DNA of 64,000 nucleotides from Brevundimonas pondensis (GTDB lineage Bacteria > Pseudomonadota > Alphaproteobacteria > Caulobacterales > Caulobacteraceae): contig NZ_CP062006.1 in NCBI RefSeq assembly GCF_017487345.1, positions 434,001 to 498,000 of the forward strand, in the 5' to 3' direction. A program made the position numbers and the translations under genes. The notes beneath the pieces are model-generated. The model ran no database searches and was not told the origin of the DNA. It was given only the letters and a program-made list of their open reading frames with translations. Numbering within the stretch: position 1 is the first letter of the stretch; each line of letters starts with the position of its first letter. Positions 17,346 through 27,748 of this stretch are shown piece after piece.

Positions 17346-17855
17346 GTATCGACTCGAATCCTGGGGCTGGACCCCGGTTTGCGCCGCACCGGATGGGGCG
17401 TGATCGAAAGCGAGGGCAGCCGCCTGCGCTGGATCGCGCACGGGGTGGTGACGCCCGCCGAAAAGGCGCCCTTCCCGGAGCGGCTGCTGCATCTGCTGGA
17501 AGAGGTCGGGTCGATCTGCGCGGCGTATAGTTGTGACGAGGCGGCGATCGAGGAGGTCTTCGTCAACATGAACGGGGCCTCGACGCTGAAGCTGGGCCAT
17601 GCGCGGGCGGCGGTCATGCTGGCGCCGGCAAGAGCGGGGCTGAGCGTGGCGGAATACGCCCCCAGCCTGGTCAAGAAGGCGGTGGTCGGGGCGGGTCAGG
17701 CGGACAAGAGCCAGGTGGCCTTCATGATCAAGCGGCTGCTGCCGGCGGCCGGGGATGTGAAGGCGGACGCGGCGGATGCGCTGGCGGTGGCCATCACCCA
17801 TGCGCACCATCGGCGGTCCTTGAGTTTGGGTGCCAGTTTGAGGGGCGCGGCATGA
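17337..17855 (+). CDS. ruvC: crossover junction endodeoxyribonuclease RuvC
   Basis: The Holliday-junction resolvase, 172 residues. The four acidic catalytic residues of the family are in place: Asp12 (LGLDPGLRRTGWG), Glu72 (AAIEEVFVNMN), and Asp144 and Asp147 (VKADAADALAVAI). It works as a dimer with the RuvAB branch-migration motor encoded next. The frame is intact. A family I-type palindrome separates it from ruvA. Expression is probably SOS-controlled through the LexA box over its start codon. Confidence 0.96.
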   Translation: MTNVSTRILGLDPGLRRTGWGVIESEGSRLRWIAHGVVTPAEKAPFPERLLHLLEEVGSICAAYSCDEAAIEEVFVNMNGASTLKLGHARAAVMLAPARAGLSVAEYAPSLVKKAVVGAGQADKSQVAFMIKRLLPAAGDVKADAADALAVAITHAHHRRSLSLGASLRGAA

Positions 17856-17870
17856 GCCTGTTGATGCATC

Positions 17871-18001
17871 TTTCCTCCCCATTTCATGGGGAGGTGGCGC
17901 GGACGCGCAGCGGACGTGACGGAGGGGGCGTCTCGACGCCAGCCCTCTGCGCCGCCCCCTCCACCACTTCGTGGTCCCCCTCCCCACAGGTGGGGAGGAA
18001 A
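17871..18001. repeat. palindromic repeat between ruvC and ruvA (family I variant)
   Basis: About 131 bp with inverted ends TTTCCTCCCC / GGGGAGGAAA and an inner GGAGGGGGCG / CGCCCCCTCC pair. It shares the layout of the other family I elements but has a distinct sequence. It ends directly before the ruvA start and supplies its GGAGGAAAG-type ribosome binding sequence. Confidence 0.7.
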
Positions 18002-18006
18002 GACGC

Positions 18007-18627
18007 ATGATCGGTCGTTTGCGCGGGGTTCTGGCCGAGGTCGGGGAGGCGGAGTGCCTGATCGACTGCGGCGGGGTGGGCTATGTGGCGACCTGCGGGG
18101 CGCGGACCCTGGGGCGTCTGCCGGCGCCGGGGACGAGACGACCCTCTATATCCATAGCCAGTGGAGCGAGGACGCGGGGCCGCGCCTCTATGGCTTCCTG
18201 TCGCGGGATGAACGGCGGGCCTTCACCGTGCTGTTGGCCATTCAGGGCGTGGGGCCGAAGGCGGCGTTGAGCGTGCTGGACGTGCTGCCGCCGGGCGAGC
18301 TGGCGTCGGCGGTGGCGCGCGAGGACAAGGCGGCGGTCGGGCGCGCCAACGGGGTGGGGCCGAAGTTGGCCCTGCGCATCGTCACCGAACTGAAGGGCAA
18401 GGCTCTGGGGGATGCGCACTTTGCGCCCACCGCGCCGGGCGTACACGCCGAGGTCGCCGCCGCCCGCCGCCGCCGAGCGTGACGGGCGAGGCGGTCGCGG
18501 CCCTGCTGGGGCTGGGCATCGCCGAGGTCAATGCGCGCCGGGCGGTGGATCAGGCGCTGATCCGGCTGGGGATGAGGCGGAGCTGCCGGCGGTGATCCGC
18601 GCGGCCTTGCAGGAGCTGGGGCGGTGA
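18007..18627 (+). pseudogene. ruvA: Holliday junction helicase subunit RuvA, frameshifted in this sequence
   Basis: It starts [20 protein letters not shown], the OB-fold domain of RuvA. It continues in a second frame with [27 protein letters not shown] and [15 protein letters not shown] (the two helix-hairpin-helix motifs), and ends in two further frames with GEAVAALLGLGIAE and [13 protein letters not shown] (domain III). Three one-base slips, near 18130, 18475 and 18583, explain this; all are in G/C-rich runs. The corrected length of about 207 residues is normal. RuvA binds the junction and loads RuvB. I consider it a functional gene with sequence errors. Confidence 0.85.
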
Positions 18628-18638
18628 GGGCTTTCAAA

Positions 18639-18750
18639 TGCCGTCATCCTCGGGCCCGCAGGGCGGCCCGGGGACCCAGGCCGTTCGACGGCCCGCGAAC
18701 TTCAGACGTCTGGGTCCCAGGGTCCGCTGCGCGGCCCGAGGATGACGGCA
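18639..18750. repeat. palindromic interspersed repeat, family II
   Basis: 112 bp with perfect inverted ends TGCCGTCATCCTCGGG / CCCGAGGATGACGGCA and inner GGGACCCAG / CTGGGTCCC. It lies between ruvA and ruvB and shares its ends with the element at 4083-4231. Confidence 0.8.
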
Positions 18751-18764
18751 GGGGGGGGCGTCGC

Positions 18765-19785
18765 ATGGAACGGATGATCTCGGGCGACGCGGAGCCGGGC
18801 GAGAAGCATGATCGGGCTCTCAGGCCACAGACCCTGTCCGAGTTCGTCGGCCAGTCGGCCGCCAAGGGCAATCTGAAGGTCTTCATCGACGCGGCGAGGG
18901 GCCGGTCCGAGGCGCTGGACCACGTCCTGCTGTTCGGGCCGCCGGGGTTGGGCAAGACCACGCTGGCGCAGATCGTGGCGCGCGAACTGGGCGTGGGCTT
19001 TCGCGCCACGTCGGGCCCGATCCTGGCCAAGGCGGGGATCTGGCGGCGATCCTGACCAATCTGGAACCGCGCGACGTCCTGTTCATCGACGAGATTCACC
19101 GCATGTCTCCGCTGGTGGAGGAAATCCTCTATCCGGCGATGGAGGACCATGTGCTGGACCTGATCATCGGCGAGGGGCCGTCGGCGCGGTCGGTGCGCAT
19201 CGATCTGGCGCCCTTTACGCTGGTTGGGGCGACGACGCGGGCGGGGCTGCTGGCCACGCCGTTGCGGGACCGGTTCGGCATTCCGCTGCGGTTGGAGTTT
19301 TATACGCCGGAGGAGCTGACGGCGGTGATCCGGGGGCGGCGCGCAAGATGGGCGCGGCCATCACCGAGGACGGGGCGATGGAGATCGCGCGTCGGGCGCG
19401 GGCACGCCGCGCATCGCCGGGCGACTGTTGCGGCGGGTGCGGGATTTCGCCGACGCCGAGGGGGAACAATCGACCGGTTGGCGGCGGCGAGGGCGCTGGC
19501 CCGGCTGGAGGTCGACGAGCAGGGGCTGGACAGTCTGGACCGGCGCTTCCTCAAGGCCCTGATCGAGAACTACGGCGGCGGGCCGGTGGGCATGGACACC
19601 CTGGCGGCGGCCATCGCCGAGGCGCGCGACGCGGTCGAGGACGTGATCGAGCCCTATCTGCTGCAACAGGGCTTCATCATGCGCACCCCGCGCGGGCGCG
19701 TGGCCTGCGCCAAGGCCTATGAACATCTGGGGCTGACGGCGCCGCAGGTTCAGCCTGCGCCCCGCCGGATCTGTTCGGGAAATAG
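18765..19785 (+). pseudogene. ruvB: Holliday junction helicase RuvB, frameshifted in this sequence
   Basis: The AAA+ motor of the RuvAB complex. Visible parts: [11 protein letters not shown] at the start, Walker [12 protein letters not shown], Walker B LFIDEIHR, sensor region LVGATTRAG, arginine-finger region [13 protein letters not shown], and the winged-helix domain through [15 protein letters not shown], ending DLFGK. These lie in different frames. About five one-base slips are needed, near 19036, 19342, 19395, 19460 and 19760. The final one restores the canonical DLFGK end at 19785. The corrected length of about 340 residues is normal. Sequence error is the likeliest cause. Confidence 0.88.
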
Positions 19786-19793
19786 CTCTGCAT

Positions 19794-19941
19794 CCTTCTC
19801 CCCTTGAGGGAGAAGGTGGCCCGTCAGGGCCGGATGAGGGGTGTCGGCTCGACGTTTTGATGTGAGGCGGTGTGCGAGCCTTTCCGCGCACCCCTCATCC
19901 GTCAGGCTTCGCCTGCCACCTTCTCCCTCAAGGGGAGAAGG
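19794..19941. repeat. palindromic interspersed repeat, family I
   Basis: 148 bp with inverted ends CCTTCTCCCCTTGAGGGAG / CTCCCTCAAGGGGAGAAGG and inner GGATGAGGGGTG / CACCCCTCATCC, beginning nine bases after the ruvB stop. It is the best match to the copy at 3069-3235; the two differ mainly in the central loop. Confidence 0.85.
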
Positions 19942-20017
19942 GGAAGCTAGTCGTTGGCAAAAGGACTTCACCCGCCCGCCAAACCCGGCCATGCTCCATG
20001 GCGAAGGGAGACGGGCG

Positions 20018-20388
20018 ATGGCGCGAGGCGGATCGGGACGGACCAGAAGATCGCCGTCCTGGGCGTGGCGGTGCTGCTGCTCGGCGCGCTGAGCCTGGTC
20101 GCCCTGAACCAGGGCGCGCGCTTCGGGCCGAAGCAGGCCACGCCGGCGGAGCGGGCCTTGAGCCAGGTGAAGGCGCAGATGGGGCCGACCGCCGAGGTGC
20201 GCTATCTCGAAAACGGCAAGCGCCGGGCCGTCTGCGGCTACGCCGGAATGGCCGGACAGAAGGCGGCGGTGGCCTTCGTCTCGCGGCCCAATCGCATCCT
20301 GATGGGCGACGATCCCCTGGGCGCCGAGTTCGCGGAGATGAAGGCGCGAGTTCTGTCCGGGCTTCAATCCGCCCCGGCCGGGGGTTAA
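20018..20388 (+). CDS. hypothetical membrane-anchored protein, probable frameshift near its start
   Basis: The main frame encodes one transmembrane helix (KIAVLGVAVLLLGALSLVAL) followed by a small soluble domain with AEVRYLENGKRRAVCGYAG and FVSRPNRILMGDD. The helix has no convenient ATG in frame. An ATG at 20018, preceded by AAGGGAG, is in the neighbouring frame and would join it if one G is missing near 20033, in line with the many indels around it. About 123 residues after correction. Located between ruvB and ybgC. Function unknown. Confidence 0.55.
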
Positions 20389-20422
20389 GGCCTCGGCGAC
20401 GACTTCCGCTCAGGGCTGACCG

Positions 20423-20926
20423 ATGACCGACCAACCGACCGCCGGCCGTTTCGACGGGCAGGACCACCTGCTGCCGGTGCGGGTCTATTACGAGGACACC
20501 GACTTCACCGGTCTGGTCTATCACGCCAACTATGTGCGCTATTTCGAGCGCGGGCGGTCGGACTTCCTGCGGCTGGCGGGGGTGGGCCATGTCGAACTGC
20601 TGGAGCAGGACGAGCCGCTGGCCTTCGTCGTGTCGGACCTGGCGATCAAGTATGTGAAGCCGGCGCGGATCGACGACGCCCTGGTCGTGCGGACCCGCTA
20701 TGAGGCGATCAAGGGGCCGCGCCTGATCATCCGCCAGATGGTCGAGCGCGACGGCGAGGTGCTGTGCCGGGCCGATGTGGTCGCGGTCTGCATCCATCTG
20801 GACGGGCGGCCGCGACGCCCGACGAAGCGGTTGGTGGAGTTGATCACGCCCTGGCTGTCGGGGAGGGCGCCTGATCCTCCCTTTTCCCTCAAGGGGAGAA
20901 GGAAGAATGCTCAAGCCTCGCAATAA
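20423..20926 (+). CDS. ybgC: YbgC, Tol-Pal-associated acyl-CoA thioesterase
   Basis: A hotdog-fold thioesterase of 167 residues. The catalytic block YYEDTDFTGLVYHANYVRY has its Asp at residue 27 (counterpart of E. coli Asp18). In other bacteria YbgC hydrolyses acyl-CoA or acyl-ACP at the membrane and is encoded as the first gene of the tol-pal operon, as here. The normal protein ends near VELITPWL; the last about 20 residues (DPPFSLKGRRKN and on) are read from a partial family I repeat. The frame is intact. Confidence 0.93.
   Translation: MTDQPTAGRFDGQDHLLPVRVYYEDTDFTGLVYHANYVRYFERGRSDFLRLAGVGHVELLEQDEPLAFVVSDLAIKYVKPARIDDALVVRTRYEAIKGPRLIIRQMVERDGEVLCRADVVAVCIHLDGRPRRPTKRLVELITPWLSGRAPDPPFSLKGRRKNAQASQ
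20873..20903. repeat. partial family I repeat inside the 3' end of ybgC
   Basis: The stretch containing TCCCTCAAGGGGAGAAGG matches the right outer arm of the element at 19794-19941, without the left half. It is translated as the C-terminal tail of YbgC. Confidence 0.6.
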
Positions 20927-20940
20927 CGCGCTTGTCAGAT

Positions 20941-20963
20941 CGGCCCCCGTGACGCAGGGGCCG
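20941..20963. terminator. hairpin between ybgC and tolQ
   Basis: CGGCCCC and GGGGCCG form a 7-bp stem with a short loop, 14 bases after the ybgC stop and 86 bases before tolQ. There is no T-run; it may slow transcription or punctuate the operon. Confidence 0.35.
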
Positions 20964-21049
20964 ACGACCGCTAGACCCGCCGCCATGAAACCGCCACGTC
21001 GGCCCGCTCGAAAAGGGCTGACGACACCGGACCCATCCAAGGACCCTGC

Positions 21050-21807
<758 letters not shown>

Positions 21808-21810
21808 TCC

Positions 21811-22272
<462 letters not shown>

Positions 22273-22277
22273 CGGTT

Positions 22278-23151
22278 TTGCGTCGACCCAGTCCCGCCAT
22301 TGTCGGATCGCTCGCGCTGCACGCCGGCGTGGTCGCGCTCGCGCGCTTGTCTCGTGGACGTCGAAGGACGAGCCCAAGCCGCTGGTGAACTCGGTGCCGG
22401 TGTCGATCGTCTCGGACATCGAGATCGCCGCCGCCCCCGCCGACAATCCGCAGCCGGAGCCTTCGCCCGAGGACGGCGCCACCGCGCCAGTCGAGACCCC
22501 GCCGGAACCGGTCCCGCCGGAGCCGACGCCGACCCCGCCGCCGCCCGCGCCCCGTCCCACGCCGCCGACCCCGCGTCCCACGCCGAGGCCGCCGGAGAAG
22601 GCCCCTGCGCCGCGCCCGACGCCCGCGCCGACCCCGCGTCCGACCCCGCCGCGCCCGACGCCTCCTCCACCTGAGAAGGCGCGCCCGACGCCGCCGACGC
22701 CTGCGCGCCCCAATCCGACCCCGCCGCGCCCGGCCCCCGCCAGGCCCGCGCCCGGCCTGGACCTGGACGCCCTGGCCGGTCCGCCGCGCCAGACGCCGAA
22801 CCGGGGCCGTCCGGCCCCTGGGCAGCAGGGCAGCGGAACGGCGCCTCAGGCGACGGGGCCGCAGATCACGGCCATCTTCAATCAGGTCTATCCGAACTGG
22901 ATCCTGCCCTGCGACATCCCGGGCGCCGACGAGCTGAGGATTCAGGTCGATCTGACCCTGTCGGCGGACGGGCGGATCACGCGCGGGCCGACCTTGGTCA
23001 ATCCGCAGTCCAGCGCCGTCTATCGCGCGGCGGCGGACGGGGCGCTGCGGGCTCTGCGCCAGACGGCGCCCTTCGACGTGCCGGCGGGGGCTTCCCCGGC
23101 GGCCAGTATCGTCCGACCTTCAACACCGAACGGGCCTGCGCCAACCGGTGA
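22278..23151 (+). pseudogene. tolA: TolA, frameshifted in this sequence
   Basis: The start is probably TTG at 22278, with GGAGG ten bases upstream. Layout: N-terminal membrane anchor (AIVGSLALHAGVVALA), a very long Pro/Thr/Arg-rich spacer (about residues 60-180), and the C-terminal domain with ITAIFNQVYPNWILPC and LTLSADGRITRGPTL. Slips are needed near 22345 (inside the anchor) and near 23090. The second restores the TolA-like end YRPTFNTERACANR at 23151. It bridges the inner-membrane TolQR motor to TolB and Pal. The all-proline type spacer, in place of the Ala/Lys helix of enteric TolA, is notable. Confidence 0.85.
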
Positions 23152-23160
23152 GCAGTAGCG

Positions 23161-23362
23161 TTCCCTCTCCCGGCGGGAGAGGGCTTGAGCCTCCAAGAGC
23201 GAAGCGATTGGGTAAGGCGACCCGAAGGGCGGCGCGAAGCAGCCAAAGGGTGAGGGGCTGAGGTTTGCCGTCGGCGCAAGCCGTGGCGCGGCGGCTTGCG
23301 CCGAAGGAACGCTTCGACCCTCATCCGGCCCTTCGGGCCACCTTCTCCCATCGGGAGAAGGG
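23161..23362. repeat. composite palindromic repeat between tolA and tolB
   Basis: Two hairpin-forming ends, CCCTCTCCCGGCGGGAGAGGG (split here as CCCTCTCCC, GGC, GGGAGAGGG) at 23163-23183 and CCTTCTCCCATCGGGAGAAGG (CCTTCTCCC, ATC, GGGAGAAGG) at 23341-23361, enclose about 160 bp. The enclosed part contains CTCATCCGGCCC as in family I. It looks like two related units joined. It fills most of the tolA-tolB gap. Confidence 0.7.
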
Positions 23363-23508
23363 ATCAAGGCGGAAGAGGTGCAGGAATGCTTGCCCTCAAA
23401 GTCTGAAAGTCGCCCCATTCCGGGGCAAGCTTGTCTTTCACAAACTGGTTTTTGTCATACGGTCTGGCGATAAGGACCGACGAGCCGTCCAACTTCCGGG
23501 AGTTCCCT

Positions 23509-24883
23509 ATGCGTCTGCACCTTCTTCTCGCCTCGGCCGCCGCAGTGCTCATGGCGGGTCCGGCGACGGCCCAGACGCAGCCGACCACGCCGGCGCAGCA
23601 GACGGGACCGGTCGAGGTCGAGATCGATCAGGGCGTGCTGCGCCCGCTGCAGATCGCCGTCGTGCCCTTCACCGGCCAGAACGGGCCGCAGATTTCCAAT
23701 GTCATCAGCGGCAACCTGAAGCGATCCGGCTTCTTTGATCCGCTGAACCCGGCCAGCTTCATCGAGACCGGGCTGACCCTGGCCAATGCGCCCAACTTCC
23801 CGCAGTGGACCTCGATCGGGGCGCAGGCGGTGCTGTACGGCGGCGTCACGCCGCGCCGACGGGCGGGTGGACGTGGGCTTCCGTCTGTATGATCCCTACC
23901 GTCAGTGCCAGCTGGTCAGCTATCAGTTCACCGCCACTTCCGAGCAGTGGCGCCGGATCGCGCACAAGATTTCGGACGTCATCTATCAGCGCATGACGGG
24001 CGAGGCGGGCTTCTTTGATTCACGCGTGCTGTTCGTGTCGGAAAGCGGCACCCAGCTGAACAAGCTGTCGCGTCTGACCATCGTCGATCAGGACGGCTAC
24101 AACCCCGTCTTCCTGACCCAGGGCGACGAGATCATCATGTCGCCGCGCTTCTCGGCGTCCAACCCCGACGAGGTCACCTATGTGGCCCTGGGCAAGGACT
24201 ACAGCCGCATCTACCTGTACAACCTGTCCGACTGGCCGCCGCGAAAGCCTGGGTGAGTTCGACGGTCAGGTTCTGGCGCCGCGCTTTTCGAACGACGGGA
24301 CCAAGATCGCCTTCTCGATCATCCGGGGCGGCAACACCGACGTCTATGTGATGAATCTGCGCACGCGTCAGCTGTCGCGCCTGACCAGCGATCCGGGCAT
24401 CGACACCTCGCCCTCGTTCAGCCCCCGGACGGCAACCAGATCGTCTTTACGTCGGACCGTTCGGGTTCGGCGCGGCTTTACACCATGCGGGCGGACGGCT
24501 CGGTCAGCGGCCGATCTCGCGCGGCGGCGGCGTCTACACCGCCCCCGGCCTGGAGCCCGCGCGGGGACATGATCGCCTTCACCAAGCAGTCGGGCGGGCG
24601 CTTCCACATCGGGGTGATGAAGTCGGACGGGACGGGCGAGCGCACCCTGTCGTCCAGCTATTTCGAGGAAGGCCCGTCCTGGGCGCCGAATGGCCGCTAC
24701 ATCGCCTTCGCGCGCCAGAGCCCGGGCGGCGACACGCGTCTGTGGACCGTGGACCTGTCGGGTCGGGTGGTGTCGCAGGCGGGCTATGACGGGCGCGGGT
24801 CGGACCCGGCCTGGTCGGGTCTGCTGGACGCGCCGCCGGTCAATCTGGGCGTCGGCCAGGGTGCGGATTCCTGCCCGGCCTGA
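23509..24883 (+). pseudogene. tolB: TolB beta-propeller, frameshifted in this sequence
   Basis: The periplasmic Tol-Pal component. Sec signal (LLLASAAAVLMAG), the N-terminal TolB domain (VLRPLQIAVVPFTGQNG), then WD40-like propeller repeats: [62 protein letters not shown] and NGRYIAFARQSPGGD. These lie in several frames; slips are needed near 23853, 24235, 24425, 24515 and 24545, both losses and gains. Corrected length about 455 residues. The ATG at 23509 has CGGGAG upstream. Very probably an intact gene in the organism. Confidence 0.9.
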
Positions 24884-25035
24884 TCGGGTTACGGCTTCGT
24901 GAGATCACGAGCGGAGCCATTCCCATAAACTGTGCGTTATCGCGTCTGGCGCGACGCGGCGCCGCAGTCTAGCTGACCCCGACAACAGCCAAGCTTGAGG
25001 CCGCCGTCCTCAGACCGAACCAAGGAGACGACCCG

Positions 25036-25589
25036 ATGAACACTTCGACCCTGATCAAGCTGGCGACCGTCAGCGCCGCCGTCGCCGCCCTGGCCGCCTG
25101 CGCGCCCAAGCCCAAGGTGGAGCCGGCCGTCCCGGTCGAGCCGACCCAGCCGACCGCTCCGCAGTATCCGACCGCCCCGACCGGCCCTGTCACCGGCGGC
25201 AATGTCGGCGCCCCATGCCGGGCTCGGAGCAGGACTTCGTCGTCAACGTGGGCGACCGCGTCTACTTCGATCTGGATTCCTATTCGGTGCGCCCGGAAGC
25301 CCAGCCGCGTCTGGACGCCCAGGCCGCCTGGCTGGCCCGCTATCCGCAGGTCACGGTCCGCATCGAAGGCAACGCCGACGAACGCGGCACGCGTGAATAC
25401 AACCTGGCCCTGGGCGCCCGCCGCGCCGAGGCCGTCCGCACCTATCTGATCCAGCGTGGCGTGCCGGCCGGCCGCATCGACACCATCAGCTTCGGCAAGG
25501 AGCGCCCGATCGTTGAAGGCTCGAACGAGAGCGCCTGGGCCCAGAACCGCAACGCCCACACCGCCATCGTGTCGGGCGCGCCGCGCTAA
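25036..25589 (+). pseudogene. pal: Pal, peptidoglycan-associated lipoprotein, frameshifted in this sequence
   Basis: The lipobox LAAC places the acylated Cys at residue 22. A Pro/Thr/Val linker follows, then the OmpA-like peptidoglycan-binding domain with VYFDLDSYSVRPEA and IEGNADERGTREYNLALG. One missing base near 25212 separates the linker from the domain. The mature protein anchors the outer membrane to peptidoglycan and is the TolB partner. An AAGGAGACG ribosome binding site precedes the ATG. A strong terminator follows, so this is the end of one transcript. Confidence 0.92.
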
Positions 25590-25616
25590 ACCACGCGATA
25601 GCGACTGAATGAGTGG

Positions 25617-25651
25617 GAGGCGTCGACTTTGCGGTCGGCGCCTCTTTTCTT
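25617..25651 (+). terminator. intrinsic terminator after pal
   Basis: GAGGCGTCGAC (25617-25627) pairs with GTCGGCGCCTC (25634-25644) over 11 positions including one G-U, loop of six, followed by TTTTCTT. A classical Rho-independent terminator 28 bases after the pal stop. Confidence 0.85.
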
Positions 25652-25697
25652 TGAGAGCGGGGAAGACCAAAGTCCGCGCCGAATCCGGGGACTTTGC

Positions 25698-26847
25698 GTG
25701 ATTGATCTGGAAGCAGCGGGCGGCGCCATGACGGGCGGCATCATCGCAGGCGCGATTGAGAAGCCGACGGGGCAGGCGGGGATCATCACACGACCTGCGC
25801 CGACTGCGGGGTCGAGGTGACGGGACGGTTCTGCTCCAACTGCGGGCAGGCGGCGCATGTGCACCGCACCTTGCTGCATCTGGGCGAGGAGTTGCTGCAC
25901 GGCGTCATGCATTTCGACGGCCGCTTCTGGCGCACCCTGCCGCTGCTGATCCTCAATCCCGGACGGTTGACGCGCGAATGGGTGCAAGGCCGGCGGACGC
26001 GCTACGTCTCGCCTCTGGCGATGTTCCTGTTCACCCTGTTCGTCATGTTCTTCGCGCTCAGCTTCATGCCCCACTCGGAGGTGAAGCTGCAGGGGCTGCC
26101 GGAGCAGATCGCCGTCCAGCGCGAGGCGATCGCCGAGGCCGAGCAGGTCGTCGTCGCCGCCCAGAAGGAGGTCGGCGCCGCCGTCGCGGCGATGGAGCCC
26201 GCCGACGGCGCGCCCCCTGCGCCCAACAGCGGGGCGCGGGCCGGGGTCGCCGCCGGGGTCCTGGCCGCCGCCCAGGCCGGGGTGATCAGCGAGAAGGCCA
26301 AGCTGGAGCGCCTGGAGCACGACGCCGTCGAGGGCCGCAAGGATGGCCTGACGCCGGGCACCTGGCAGGCCCAGGTGGCCGACATCGCCGGAGACGTGGG
26401 CAAGGACGGCGAGGTCAATGGCCTGACCAAGACCGTGGCCAAGAAACTGAAGAACCCGGACCGGGCGCTCTACAAGCTGCAGCAGACGGTCTACAAGTTC
26501 GCCTTCCTGCTGGTGCCGCTGTCCATCCCGTTCGTGGCCCTGATGTTCCTGTGGAAGCGGGGTTCACCCTGTACGACCACGGGGTCTTCGTTCTCTATTC
26601 GCTGACCTTCATGTCCCTGCTGCTGATGGCGGTGGTGGTCCTGGCGACGACGGTGAAGGGGGCGGGGCCGTTCGCGGGCCTGGTGGCGAGCCTGATCGTG
26701 CCGGTGCACATGTTCGCCCAGCTGAAGGGCGCCTACAGCCTGAAGATCTTCTCGACCCTTTGGCGGACCGTGGCCCTGCTGATCTTCTGCGAGATCGCGG
26801 CGACCCTGTTCATCGTGTCGATCATCTATCTGGGCCTCGGCCACTGA
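25698..26847 (+). pseudogene. DUF3667-like zinc-ribbon membrane protein, frameshifted in this sequence
   Basis: The GTG at 25698 (or ATG at 25728) opens a short N-terminus. After a slip near 25785 comes a zinc ribbon with two CxxC pairs (TTCADCGVEVTGRFCSNCG). Next is LLHLGEELLHGVMHFDGRFWRTLPLL (written here in its two halves: LLHLGEELLHGVMHF and DGRFWRTLPLL), characteristic of DUF3667 proteins, then a first transmembrane helix, a long Ala/Glu coiled-coil insertion (about residues 110-220), and three or four further helices. A second slip is near 26562. Function unknown. It sits between pal and cpoB, behind a terminator. Confidence 0.65.
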
Positions 26848-26903
26848 TCTCGACCTCGAACTTGGCCTTGCGGGCGCCGCAAATCGATGGGACGACTTGA
26901 GAC

Positions 26904-27748
26904 ATGCTGAAGCTGCCTTTTTCCAAATCCGCTGCGTTGACGGCGATCGGTCTGACCCTGATCGGGGGCGCGGTCGTCGCCCAGGTCGCGCCGATGGAGC
27001 CGGTCCAGTGGGACAAGCGCCGTCTGGATCAGCTGGACCGCAACGTCCGCCGTCTGGAGCGCGCCCTGACCCAGAGGAACGCCGCCGGCCAGCCTGTCCT
27101 GGTCGAGCCCGACCCCGAGGTCGTGGCCATGCAGGGCCAGGTTTCGATCCTGGAGCGGCGTCTGGCCGACGTGGAGCAGACCTTCCAGCGCATGAACGCC
27201 GACAGCGAGCGTCTGACCTTCCAGCTGGACGAGGCGACGCGCGACAACGCCGCCCTGAGCCGTCGCCTGCGTGATCTGGAAGGCCGGGTCGAGCGCGCCG
27301 AGAAGGCCGCCGAGGAAGAGGCCGAGCTGAACGGGCCGATCGTCGCCAACTCGCCGACCGGCGACGCGGCCCAGGATCTGACGGCGGCCCTGCGTCTGCT
27401 GGGAACAGACGGCGCGCGCGGGCAACGGGCGCTGGAGACGGTCATCGTCACCTGGCCCAATACGCCGCAGTCGCGTGAAGCCAACAGCCGTCTGGGCGAC
27501 CTGCACGTCGCCGCCCGCGACAACGCCGCCGCCGTGCCCGCCTACGCCGCCGCCCTGAACGGCTGGCCGCGCACGCCCTGGGCGCCGGAGACGACGCTGA
27601 AGCTGGCCGAGGCCCTGCGCGCCACGGACCGCAACAACACTCAGGCCTGCGGCGCCTGAACGAGTTCACCCGCCGCTACGCCGAGACGGCGACGGCGGCG
27701 CAGAAGACCCGCGCCACGCAACTGCGCACGCGGGCGAGCTGCAGCTGA
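26904..27748 (+). pseudogene. cpoB: CpoB/YbgF, cell division coordinator, 3' frameshift
   Basis: Signal peptide (LTAIGLTLIGGAVVAQ), an N-terminal trimerising coiled coil (about residues 35-150, with RRLDQLDRNVRRLERAL), then TPR-type repeats (ALETVIVTWPNTPQSREANSRLG and following). One slip near 27655 moves the last TPR helix (LNEFTRRYAETATAAQKTR) to another frame with a stop at 27748. In enterics CpoB couples Tol-Pal activity to PBP1B during constriction. Its place after pal is conserved, though here one extra gene intervenes. Confidence 0.82.
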
